This document shows positions 32,235-42,170 of a DNA stretch of 64,000 nt, piece after piece (position 1 is the first letter of the stretch; the number at the start of each line of letters is the position of its first letter). Made by a program: the position numbers and the translations under genes. The notes under the pieces are model-generated. The model searched no databases. It worked only from the letters and a program-made list of their open reading frames with translations, and had not been told where the DNA came from. Source of the DNA: Naegleria lovaniensis (lineage: Eukaryota > Heterolobosea > Eutetramitea > Acrasida > Naegleriidae); the NCBI RefSeq assembly GCF_003324165.1, contig NW_025407844.1, forward strand, positions 558,001 to 622,000, given 5' to 3'.

Positions 32235-33107
32235 ATGAGTAATTGTAAAAATTCCTTCATTGTACCAAACTTGAAACGGATTCAACAATCATTGAAAGAC
32301 AAGGGATTTGAAATATTTCAGCCTTTTCCAATTTCAAGATATCATGATTATTATCTAAAAAGTAGAGATTATTCTGAGACAATACATTTAAATCCCTATG
32401 AAAAGTTATCATCCGATGATTGTTTAGCAGTTTTGATCGGAAATACTAAAAGTTTGTGGCCACATTTTACCTCACACACAAAAACATTGGAGAAAATTGC
32501 CAAGAATCCTTTAGATCAATATGTAGTAGAAAGTGTTAACTCTGTTCTGCAACAGGAATTTCTGGAACATCATCCAACCACAAGTTATTCCGTGTACTAT
32601 AGTCATGAATTTGAAGGAAATTATCCTCGTGTTGCAATTCAAGTTGCAGGTCAAGTGAGTGGAGTTGCCTATTACGAAAATGAAGTGTCCTATTTGAGCT
32701 TTCATCCACAGTATGGACCTTGGTTTGCATTTCGAGCTGTGGTTTGTTTTAATCATGTCAAGAATGAATTGTTAGAAGAATATGCACCACTTTTTAAACA
32801 TCCGTTGAATTCCATGTTGCAACTATTGAAAGATGTCTATCATTTTGATCATAATCATATGTCAGAACAATTTTTAGAAGATTTAATTACGAGGTTGAAA
32901 ATACAGTTGAAAATTCAGTTAAACATTGCTATGAATTCTAAAGACGCACAACACGAATGGATTAAGCTTCGTGACATTCCACATGAATTTTTAGAAAAAG
33001 AGACAAATATTGTTCTACGCAACACAGGACAACAATGGAAACAGACCAGATATGACACATCTCAGGTGATGTATCATTATTTCAAAAACAGCTGTTTTCT
33101 AGAATGA
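32235..33107 (+). CDS. MMACHC: MMACHC (CblC)-like cobalamin processing protein, 290 aa
   Basis: The ORF extends to 32163 only by a GTG; the ATG at 32235 has the A-rich context and fits the family. Matches to the MMACHC core in order: LKDKGFEIFQPFPISRYHDY, then CLAVLIGNTKSLWPHF, NPLDQYVVESV (human DPVDQCV), QVAGQVSGVAYYENE (human HVAGAAYYY) and VSYLSFHPQYGPWFAFRAVV (human GVCIHPRFGGWFAIRGVV). The loop between the last two is shorter than in mammals. MMACHC removes upper ligands from cobalamins (decyanation, dealkylation with glutathione) in the cytosol and feeds methionine synthase and methylmalonyl-CoA mutase. The Pro-rich mammalian C-terminus is absent. Confidence 0.88.
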   Translation: MSNCKNSFIVPNLKRIQQSLKDKGFEIFQPFPISRYHDYYLKSRDYSETIHLNPYEKLSSDDCLAVLIGNTKSLWPHFTSHTKTLEKIAKNPLDQYVVESVNSVLQQEFLEHHPTTSYSVYYSHEFEGNYPRVAIQVAGQVSGVAYYENEVSYLSFHPQYGPWFAFRAVVCFNHVKNELLEEYAPLFKHPLNSMLQLLKDVYHFDHNHMSEQFLEDLITRLKIQLKIQLNIAMNSKDAQHEWIKLRDIPHEFLEKETNIVLRNTGQQWKQTRYDTSQVMYHYFKNSCFLE

Positions 33108-33414
33108 TAAATCATTTAAAAATTATTCATTGATTTCTAAGAATTCACTATGAAAGAGTGTTAATCATCCTTGGTAAGCATTGCGGTTGGAAATGATCTT
33201 GAATTCTTGCATGGTTGTTGACCTGTTGCTTAATGATAGGCAATCATGCATTTTATGGTATGTTTGTTTTTATCACTTGTTAAATGTTCACACATTCATA
33301 ACCATTTTCTAAGAATTACTAGAAAACAACAAGTTGCTCAATCCTTTCCTGACACGAACTCGAACGCACTTCCATCGCACTCGTGCACTAAAAAACCAAA
33401 AGCACATCATCCTC
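33108..33414. other. Intergenic gap
   Basis: This is a 307-bp AT-rich gap. A 61-codon ORF at 33246-33431 overlaps the next gene in another frame and looks unreal. No RNA gene or repeat is seen. Confidence 0.45.
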
Positions 33415-33846
33415 ATGAATTTTTACTCTAGAAACACACTCGGATATCCTCCAAACAGTGTTGATCGTTTATATGGTTGTTTATCTAGGAGTGGTAAAAT
33501 CAAATTCCTCTACACGCATCAAATTCCAAAAACCAACAATAGCTGCAAATATCAAGGAGGAGGACGAAGGAAATATCGGAAAGCCGATATTGGTTCCAAG
33601 GATTTACAACAAAATGGAGCTCATCATCTTTATTATTTTCCAAAATATAATTCAGTCAAGAGTTTGGAACGACTTGAATACTTTGATGAAATACGTGCCA
33701 ACCGAATGGAAATGGATCGGAATATGAAGAATGATGATCGTCCTCGTCATGCAAGAAATCATAAAAAGTGGCATCGGAATCATCCTCAAGATGGATTTTA
33801 TCAATTAAGAGAGAGCTTTGTGAGCTCGACGACTCTGGATGAGTAA
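33415..33846 (+). CDS. Hypothetical basic protein, 143 aa
   Basis: The ATG at 33415 is used because the upstream extension begins at a TTG. The product is basic and Asn/His/Arg-rich (RMEMDRNMKNDDRPRHARNH). It has tyrosine- and glycine-containing segments (LGYPPNSVDRLYGCLSRSGK; KYQGGGRRKYRKADIGSKD). No domain is recognised. The presence of SFVSSTTLDE just before the stop and stable amino acid usage make it plausible, but it could be a chance ORF. Confidence 0.4.
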   Translation: MNFYSRNTLGYPPNSVDRLYGCLSRSGKIKFLYTHQIPKTNNSCKYQGGGRRKYRKADIGSKDLQQNGAHHLYYFPKYNSVKSLERLEYFDEIRANRMEMDRNMKNDDRPRHARNHKKWHRNHPQDGFYQLRESFVSSTTLDE

Positions 33847-34619
33847 GCAATAAAACAGTTAAATTGGATGCAATTTGAAATGTAAATTACAATTGTGTAA
33901 CATGATCCAAAGGCATTTGAACAAAGAATTCCAGTCATGTTACAAACGACAACAAAATTGTGACAAATGCCAAAAAGATAAAAAGGCAAGGGTGGATTTT
34001 CGCCACCAATCGCTTCTGAAGAACGCGCAGAACGCAGTGTTAGTGAATTACACTACTTGCCTCAACGGTTTATGTTCAAGTCATGTCGATCCATTCGTGG
34101 CCAAACCTATCATGCCTATGGTTGTGGTTTCACAAATATTTCATTACATGTGGTTCGAGGAGACTTCAATTTCGTGTTTGTTCTTTTAGATCGATGATCA
34201 TGTTTGAAGTAACACGAAAAAAAGTACACATTCTCGAGGCTTTTACTGAAGGAATCTTCTTGGTTGTTATACAATGAGGTTGATTTCTCGTCGTGTAAAA
34301 ACCATGCAAATAGATTTTGTTTTTATACAAAGAGGATGACATCTCATATATGTTGTAGAATAACAATGAAGCATTTTCAAAAGGATGAAATTTTGAAAGG
34401 AAAGTGGATCCCTTGATAGTAATCTACAGCGATCTCATTCATCTACCCCAAGTCATCCTTAAACTCTTTCATACTTATCTCAGCCAACTTACAAATATCG
34501 TATCTTACTTTTTCGGAAAGTGCTTGACTTTCAATGACAGTTGGCAGCACATGGCGAACAGACAAAGAACCCAACACATAAAAAAATTGACACCGTCCAG
34601 CTGAATACCACCACCATCA
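33847..34619. other. Intergenic region without a supportable gene
   Basis: This 773-bp gap holds several overlapping short ORFs in different frames (33875, 34083, 34404), none with a recognisable motif or good start context. I see no tRNA or tandem repeat. It may contain UTRs and the promoter of the F-box gene. Confidence 0.45.
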
Positions 34620-36791
34620 ATGCATCATAACATGGAAATCACAAATCCTCACAATGATCATTCTCCGCATTTCGTACAAATGAAATCATTTGAAAATTTT
34701 GATTTTAGAAATTCAATGAATATTTCTGAAACATCAAATCATACGGATTCGGAATCTCGTCCCAATGTAAAAAATAATAACAACAACAAGAAGAGATCAT
34801 TACTTTCACTGACGCGTAGAATCAGTCGGAGACTTAAAAGTGTTCCTTCGATTCGACTCTCGAATGTCTCTTGTCATCATGCTTCTCCGAAATTAACATC
34901 TCTCAAAAATCAAGACGAGTCATTATCGACGACGACGACCGATGAATCTCCATTAAAATGTATTCAAGAGGAAGAACATTTGAAACATTCAAATATCGCC
35001 GTCGTCAATGTCTCTTTCAAGGAAATTCCTCTCGAAATTATTTTCGATAAGATTTTTCCATTTCTCTTTCCGAGTGATCTGTTGAGATGTTCATGGACTT
35101 GTAAATTATTTCATTCGTATTTATTTGATATTATTGATGGAAATGACATGTTATGGCAAATGCAGTTGAAAGGATTATTGACATTTTTGAAATTTTTAAC
35201 TTTTCGAAAACGAGGAACAAATGTGAAACATGTTTCGAAACATTTTTGTTATGGAAAGTTGCAGGAATTTTCACAACGATTACAGCGAAGAATTCTCTAT
35301 TTTCAAAATTTAGAGAGTTTATATTCGAGTTCAAATTTAACGTTACGAAAAGTCACATCAGTGCCACTTGTCAGATCGCAAAGTTGTCACAAGACACTGG
35401 TTTCTAATGTTTCTCTAACAAACACTACAGGACCAAACTCTCATTCTATTTGGAATCAATCTAATTCAGAACCTACGAATATGGAAATTTGTGAATCGAT
35501 TCGGGAAACCATAATTTCAGAATGCGAATCATTCTTATCCAGTTTTGAAACTTTTGGATTGAAACATGTTTATCTTAATGAGATTTATGATCCATCCAAA
35601 TTATCAACACTACCTCCTGCATGGATCAAATCATCGAAAAGACATTCCACTTGTCATCATTCTTCATCCAATACGATTCAATTACAAATTCAAAAGTCAT
35701 CTACAAATTCCACAATTTTCAATTCAGAATCTGAACTCGATCATTGGCCTAGTTTTCGAATGGCATTTGTTGGATGTTCAGAACGAGCTGTTCATCCAGC
35801 CATTGTTCAAACGTTTGCCAAAGATTCCTTTCCAACGGATTATATTTCAAGTTATGGACAAAATATTCGATGTGGAATTCATTTAACGACGACCACAGGG
35901 AATGTCCTATCAAGTCCTTCTTCTCCTTCTTCCACTCATTCCAATCGATTGAATCATTCCAATTCACCTTCATCTTCTTCCACTCACAGCTTGAACCATT
36001 CCTTTTCAACTTGCCAAAATGGAAATCAACATTCAGAACTACCAAAATTGTTAACTTCACTCAAACTCGTCGACATGTCCACCGATGTTTGGAAATTCCC
36101 TCACGAAGCCAATGTCTATTTGAAATCTTCCGATTGTGTGGTCATCTTTTTCAATGTGCGTTACGAATCTTCCTTCACACACGTCTGTGAAATCATTCTT
36201 CCAACCATTCAGAAACATGCACCTCTTTCAAAAATAATTCTCGTTGGAATTGATTGGCTTTCTATATTATTAGAAGATGAATATGAAAGTTTGAAATACA
36301 AATTAAGTAGTTATGAATTGATACAGTTGGAACCAATTTCGAGTGAGAGAGTGATTCGTCAATGTTGTTCGAAACATTCGAATATTTTGGGATTTATTTC
36401 ATTTACACCACAGGATGCGACGAGGGATATTTTGAATTTGATGGATGTGATTCTCAAGTTGAGTATTGGATGGTCGCATCATGTCAATGCTAATTTGTTT
36501 GGTTTTTCACAGAATCATCACACTTGCTGTCAAATGTCGAATAATGATTCTTTGTTTTCTTCCAATTTATACAAGACCACAACTGTACTGAACACAACAA
36601 CAGCAACACTACTACCGAATGCTCGACCCATCATGAAGAAGAGTTTGTCACTTTATGAATTTTTCAAAAAAAAGTCTTTTAAAAAGGAAAAACACACAGA
36701 ACATGGCCATTTCCAAAAACAAGAAAAAGAATTCTCACCCCTTAAATCCTTTAAGAAATTCCTTTCTAAACCTTCTTCGCCTAGAGAATGA
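34620..36791 (+). CDS. F-box protein fused to a Rho-like pseudo-GTPase, 723 aa
   Basis: Residues about 130-180 form an F-box: FKEIPLEIIFDKIFPFLFPS, then DLLRCSWTCKLFHSYLFDII and MLWQMQLKG. After a Ser/Thr/Asn-rich linker, residues about 375-600 follow the fold of a Rho-family GTPase: RMAFVGCSERAVHPAIVQTF then SFPTDYISSYGQNI (Rho effector-loop wording FPTDYIPT), LKLVDMSTDVW in place of WDTAG, VYLKSSDCVVIFFNVRYESS (Rho DVFLICFS), and APLSKIILVGIDWL in place of PIILVGTKLDL. The P-loop Gly-Lys-Thr, DTAG and TKxD are all changed, so nucleotide binding is unlikely. The F-box would recruit an SCF ubiquitin ligase, and the pseudo-GTPase would be the substrate or effector reader. That role is inferred. 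Confidence 0.75.
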   Translation: MHHNMEITNPHNDHSPHFVQMKSFENFDFRNSMNISETSNHTDSESRPNVKNNNNNKKRSLLSLTRRISRRLKSVPSIRLSNVSCHHASPKLTSLKNQDESLSTTTTDESPLKCIQEEEHLKHSNIAVVNVSFKEIPLEIIFDKIFPFLFPSDLLRCSWTCKLFHSYLFDIIDGNDMLWQMQLKGLLTFLKFLTFRKRGTNVKHVSKHFCYGKLQEFSQRLQRRILYFQNLESLYSSSNLTLRKVTSVPLVRSQSCHKTLVSNVSLTNTTGPNSHSIWNQSNSEPTNMEICESIRETIISECESFLSSFETFGLKHVYLNEIYDPSKLSTLPPAWIKSSKRHSTCHHSSSNTIQLQIQKSSTNSTIFNSESELDHWPSFRMAFVGCSERAVHPAIVQTFAKDSFPTDYISSYGQNIRCGIHLTTTTGNVLSSPSSPSSTHSNRLNHSNSPSSSSTHSLNHSFSTCQNGNQHSELPKLLTSLKLVDMSTDVWKFPHEANVYLKSSDCVVIFFNVRYESSFTHVCEIILPTIQKHAPLSKIILVGIDWLSILLEDEYESLKYKLSSYELIQLEPISSERVIRQCCSKHSNILGFISFTPQDATRDILNLMDVILKLSIGWSHHVNANLFGFSQNHHTCCQMSNNDSLFSSNLYKTTTVLNTTTATLLPNARPIMKKSLSLYEFFKKKSFKKEKHTEHGHFQKQEKEFSPLKSFKKFLSKPSSPRE

Positions 36792-36845
36792 TGCATTTAA
36801 AAATTTGGCGCCAAATTTTACAACGTTTTGGCTCGACAACAAAAA

Positions 36846-38655
36846 ATGAACAAACGACCCATTTCCACGCATCAAGGAAGAAGTACCTCATCGGGATCAT
36901 CAGCAAGCACTAATCATGAAGTGTTCTATTCTTTTGGATTTATTCATGGAGTGAGTATTGGATCGAAATGGGGACAACAACAGAATGAAAGTACAGAGCA
37001 TTCGACTCAAACCATGACCATTACGTATGAAGATGAGGGAATGCAATCACGAGAATCGTGTGTTAGTAATGAGTATTCCATTCAGGAAGGAATTGTAAAT
37101 AATCAAGAAGTACGTTTGTATTGAGATGAGATTTTTGTTTTGTATTGTTGATGATTAGATTCAAACAGATTCGGAGGAAGAGGTTATTAAACGGATAAAA
37201 CAAGAATGCGAACAGAAAGTGAGCACAGGCTCTATTTTATCATTCCTGAAGAATGTGATGCCTCAAATGGAGAAGGAATTGGAGAATGCAGAGACTGTGC
37301 ACTATGTCTCATTCATGGGTGAGTTTGGTGGATTTGACTTTTTTGTTCGTTCAAACGTGTCATGATGGTCATCAATAATTTTATCTTCTCACCAAAAAGA
37401 CTATGATGTGAATTGGTCTGTGGACATTGAGGAAATGTCAGCAGCCCACGAGTTAAAGCTGCCAGAACGAGTACTGAAAAAGTTGAAAGAGCCTCTCTCA
37501 GTCACAGACTTGTCATGGAATTGTAAAGGAAACATGCTTGGTGTGAGTTTTGGTCGACTCAATACGACGGGCTGGTGTATCGAACCAGGCTATATTTGTT
37601 TCTATTTAATTAATCCAGATATTTATACGGACTTTAATTTAGATCCAAAAGTGACCATTGAAAACGAGGAAAGTTTCGTCATGAAAATTGCGTTTCACCC
37701 TGACAAACATAATATTGTTGCTGCAGGAACCTACGATGGAGGAATTAAGGTCTATAAAGTTCACCAAGATACCGATACTCTACTTTGTCAAACTCCAATT
37801 GAGACGTATTCCCATAGAGACCCTGTCACATCATTGCAATGGGTGAAAAACAGATACGATGACTCGTTCTTGATTGTTAGTATGAGTGGTGATGGCAAGA
37901 TGTTTTTGTGGACCATCAATAACAAATTGGAGCAGCCACTCACAGCTATTTCTCTTGTTCATCCTTCCAAAGGAACACCATTAGGAGGATCCTCATTGTC
38001 ATTTTTGAATTTATTTGGCAGCTCTGCATTATCGCAAAAGAAGGTACCTACACTCGATAGCTCTTTCATCTTGGGAACTGAAGTTGGAAATATTTACAAG
38101 CTTGCAATTTCCGATTCCAAAATGATTACAACTCGAAAACTTGCAACCTTAAAGAAAGGAGTGGTCAATTTCAAAGAGGAAAAGATTGAATTTTCCTATG
38201 ACAATGGAACAGGATATGTTCATACTATTGATTCCAATAGTTTTAATAAGGATTTATTTATGTCATGCACCAATGATGGATTGGTTCGACTTTTCAACTC
38301 GTTCAAAGACAAAGATATACTCACATTACAACCTTCAACGGATCGATGTGCAGGAGCCAAATTTTCACCGTTCAGACCTATGGTTATTGGAGTTGCCAAT
38401 TCCAATGGTCACTTGTACATGTATGATTTGCTGGAATCTTTTACAGAACCAATCAACGATATTGACGTGACTCAAGATGGAAAGTCACTAACATGTCTTG
38501 AATTCAACAAACACAATTCCTTACTTTTAGCAACTGGAGACTCTTCAGGAAGAGCCAAGGTGTTCCTCATTAGTACTCGTCTGTCACAAATGCAACCTCA
38601 AGAAATTCTTAAATGCCATCAATTATTCTCGTTATCTTCAATAAAGAACAATTAA
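36846..38655 (+). CDS. DYNC2I2: Dynein-2 intermediate chain, WDR34/DYNC2I2 type
   Basis: Three exons: 36846-37109, 37159-37318 and 37400-38655 (559 aa); introns of 49 and 81 bp join NNQE to IQTDSEEE and SFM to DYDVNW in frame. The C-terminal two-thirds is a WD40 propeller: LSWNCKGNMLGVSFGRL, KIAFHPDKHNIVAAGTYDGG, FLIVSMSGDGKMFLWTINNK, FILGTEVGNIYKLA, LFMSCTNDGLVRLFNS, AKFSPFRPMVIGVANSNGHL and CLEFNKHNSLLLATGDSSGR. These phrases follow human WDR34 closely. The N-terminus has STQTMT and EIQTD, resembling LC8-binding TQT motifs used by dynein intermediate chains, followed by a helix (EQKVSTGSILSFLKNVMP). It would power retrograde intraflagellar transport. Confidence 0.88.
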
Positions 38656-38762
38656 ATCATCGACTCGATTCATCATTTCACTACTCTGCTCATCGTATTT
38701 GAAAAGGAGAAAAGAGATCATCATAGTAAATAAATATTTTGTATTATTTTGATTTTAAAAAA

Positions 38763-40269
38763 ATGTCCTCCATTCCCTCAAACACTAAATCTCTCACTCC
38801 ACAAGATCGCCAACATCTCACCACATGGGAAAATCATCACGACGATGGCTCGGAGTTGATTGGACTCGATGGAGGATTTACCTACATTTCCATCGTCGAA
38901 AGACTTCCCAAAATATTACAAAGTATGATGGATTCAAATCGTGAGGATGAGAATTTATTAAAATCGGAACAAGGTTTGAAAATGATTGAAAAATTGAACG
39001 AGTTGAAACACGAGTTGGAGAAGGGAGATGTTTGTACCAAATTTAGAATTGGAACATGTTCTTCATCATTGCTTTTATATGATGAAGAAAATTGTAGAGA
39101 TTTGAAGGAATGGAAGGAATATGAAGAGAAATTTGGAGTTTCCGTAAAGACTTGGCTTGGTAAGGATTTGGTTTGAAATGATAATTCTCAAGGTTTTCAT
39201 TTTAAAATTTTACTACCATATTGAATCATTGATTTAAAATCATTATTTTTCAAAAATGGAAATTTCAGAGATGTCCTGGTTTTTTGTTGAAAATTACTTT
39301 TACAGATTAATTTTAGACATTACCGATTATTGGAAAAAGGGGTCACCATTCTATCAATGGGATCCTTTTGCAAGACAAAAGCAAAAATCTCTAGATATTG
39401 TATTTGCCAAAAACAAGGAGACTCAACAAAGTGTTGCTGATCAATTTTCACAATTATTGAATGAATTACCAAGTCATGATGACTTGACAAAACAAATGGA
39501 TCTCATGCGAGAAGTCATTGTTCTCAGTCTATGGGGAAATCAAGCTGATTTGAGTTTGAGCACTGGACTCCACTGCAGTGAAGAGAGTTTTAAAAAAGTT
39601 TTGGAAGAAAATATAATTTCTAATGACTTGTCTCAAGTGATGAAGGTTTTACATCGATTGAAAACAAATGGAAAACAAAGTATTGCCATTATTTTAGATA
39701 ATTGTGGTTTGGAATTAGTGAGTGACTTGTATTTGGCTGATACTCTGATTCGATTAGGATTTTGCGAAAGTGTGACCTTCTTTTCTAAATATCAACCTGT
39801 GTTTGTGAGTGACGTGACAGAAAGAGATTTTCGAATGACGATTCAACAATTGCAAGAGAAAGATTCTTTGGTTCAAGTTTTTGGAGATCGATTTTCCAAA
39901 TATTTAAACGAAACAAAGCAATGGAAATTAATGTCTCATCCCTTCTTCACATCACCTCTTCAATACACTCACATTCCTGAAGACTTGGCATTGGAATTGA
40001 AACAACACGATTTTATTTTCATGAAAGGAGATGCCAATTATAGAAGAACTCTCAATGATGCCAAATTGCCACTTCAGCAAGATTTCAATGAAACGTTACA
40101 ATATTTTCCATACAAGAATGGATTGTGTTGTTTGAGAACGATTAAATCGTACTCGTTGATTGGAATTAAAGATTTTGAGAAACTTGCAACAATATCAGAA
40201 CAACATTCGAATTGGAGGTACAGTGGCGATTTTGGTGTGGTACAAGTGTCACTCAGAGAGCAACAATAA
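38763..40269 (+). CDS. ARMT1: ARMT1-like DUF89 damage-control phosphatase, 465 aa
   Basis: Exons 38763-39159 and 39269-40269; the 109-bp intron joins KTWL to EMSWFFVENY in frame (codon G|AG). The N-terminal part has FTYISIVERLPKILQSMMDS. After the splice comes SWFFVENYFYRLILDITDYW, the family signature before the metal site. Catalytic motifs seen: SIAIILDNCGLELVSDLYLA (Asp-Asn metal motif, human DNxGFE) and DFIFMKGDANYRRTL (KGDxNYR). Subfamily III DUF89 proteins hydrolyse sugar phosphates such as fructose-1-phosphate in a Mn/Ni-dependent way; the human member was also reported to methylate carboxyl groups. Length fits. Most likely cytosolic metabolite repair. Confidence 0.88.
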
Positions 40270-40350
40270 AGAGTATTGAGGTGCATATGGTGAAAACATT
40301 TTTTTTAATGAATGATGAGTAAACGTTTCCTTCACATCTGATCAAAAAGA

Positions 40351-41797
40351 TTAATGTTTTCTCTTTTTGAAAAGCTTGATCCACCATTCTCTCACCTTCT
40401 TCTTCAATTTATCCAAACACTCCATCACTACTTCAGAAATCAATCCAATCATAATGGCTTCAAATCCAAGACCAATAATGGCAAAGAACATGAAAAATAC
40501 TTTTCCTCCTCTTGTTTTGGGATAAAAGTCTCCATATCCAATGGTTCCCAGAGTCACAAAACAGTACCTAATAATATTATTTCATGAAATTTCACATGAT
40601 CCAATTATTTCATTAATTTCAAAATCATTAATTAATCGAACCATCAAGTACGTACCAACAAGAATCTCCATAACTCCATCCCTCAATGGCCAAGAAAATT
40701 GCCGCACACACAAACACATACGACAACCAAAAGAATGTATAATACGAGAATTGAGTCAATGGATGCGAGAGAAATTTGTACAATCGGTCCGAGTGTCGCA
40801 GTTTCAAATCCCGCCTACCTCTACAAAAATTCACTGCCTTATACATTCCAATCGAAATGGACATTAAAATACTCTTCACAGTTCCTGTGGTTGTTTTTCC
40901 AATAATGACCAACAACGAACCCATGATGGCAATACCTGCCAAACCAAAGAATCCAATATAAACTCTTCCGCCTGTTGTGGTTGCATAAAAATCTCCATAA
41001 CCAATAGTGGTAAAAGTAACGAGACAGTAATAAACAGAATTTCCGTAATTCCATTTTTCTAATTGTGTGATGGTTCCATTTTCATTGGTTAAGGTAATGT
41101 TGTTTTCACGCATTTGTCTGAGTTCGTTGCCTCCCTCAATGGCCCAAATAGGAATGGCTAGAGTTTTAAAACATGTCAAATGCCAACCAGGAGAAGCAAG
41201 ATTTTAAAATATCAAAAATTAGAAAAAGTTAAATTCAATTGAAATTATGAGAAATAAATCTCACATCAACATGTATGACATACCTGAAACTAACAAGAAA
41301 ACAATCACAACCACGGTCATGATCACCAACACGATCGAATGTTTCAAAAGTTCCTTGATATTGCAACAAGTAGCATACTTGGTATCTTCGTTAAAATATT
41401 TATCATATCGATTCTTAACCAATGCAAATGCAAAATCTGAGATTTTCAATGAATTTTTCGCATGTTCGGACTTGATATTTTCCTTTTCAAGTAATAATGT
41501 TTCAAACATTTTATGATCGGGATCAAATTTATCATCCCCTCCCAATACTGTTTTAATCCAATCATAATTTTCCAGAGTCAATGTATGATTTTGTTGAAAA
41601 TGTGAAGTTGGAAACTCTTGATCGGAAATGACGCATTGTTGTAATGTCAAATCTTCCTTGTTGCTGGACGATACAGTCTTGAGTTCAATGGGTGCACTCT
41701 TGTCTTCGGAGAGAAGTGGAGAGTTGGTTTGAGAGTTATTGTTGTTGTTGTGATCGACAGTAGTAGCTGTCAGAGTGGTATTGTTGTCAGTCGTCAT
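40351..41797 (-). CDS. Two-pore-domain potassium channel (TPK/K2P-like), 410 aa
   Basis: Exons 41797-41284, 41157-40656 and 40567-40351; introns of 126 and 88 bp, both GT-AG, restore the frame (VS|AIPIW and DSCW|YCFV). Two selectivity filters are present: TFTTIGYGDFYATT and TLGTIGYGDFYPKT. Four membrane segments: SIVLVIMTVVVIVFLLVSG (M1), VYIGFFGLAGIAIMGSLLVI (M2), YTFFWLSYVFVCAAIFLAIE (M3) and FFAIIGLGFEAIMIGLISEV (M4). The 150-residue N-terminus is cytosolic and Asn/Ser-rich. The C-terminus is short and Lys-rich (KKVREWWIKLFKKRKH), without visible EF-hands. It should conduct K+ at the plasma or a vacuolar membrane. Confidence 0.88.
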
Positions 41798-42170
41798 TTT
41801 TTTTTCAAAAGAACTCGTTAGTGAAGAAATTCAATGTTGTGCTCTAAAAGATCGACGCACAGTTCTACTTGATATTCAACGAGTGATGGACTGTTATTTA
41901 AAATTCCACAACTTCTTGATTGGTCAGAGAGTTGGAAAAGAGAATGTTGAAATGCGAAATCAGTGACGAGTGGTTTTGGTGCGTCGCCCTGTTGTGATGA
42001 ACCTTTGATTGTGGCGACTGGGGCGTCCTTGTGATTTTTTGTTGTTTTGATTAAATGGATGTCAGAAATGATGACAGGTTTTCATCGAAGAGGCGTACTA
42101 TCTTAATTAAGACTGAACTTATTAAGTTTTCAATAATATTATTTCAAAACAGTATGAATGTATTGGTTCA
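41798..42170. other. Intergenic gap
   Basis: This 373-bp gap separates two minus-strand genes. A T-rich run directly precedes the channel ATG. No gene, repeat or RNA element is seen. Confidence 0.45.

Noticed and set aside
33875-34604. Several overlapping ORFs of 60-104 codons
   Set aside because: Different frames compete, no domain is visible, and starts lack the A-rich context.
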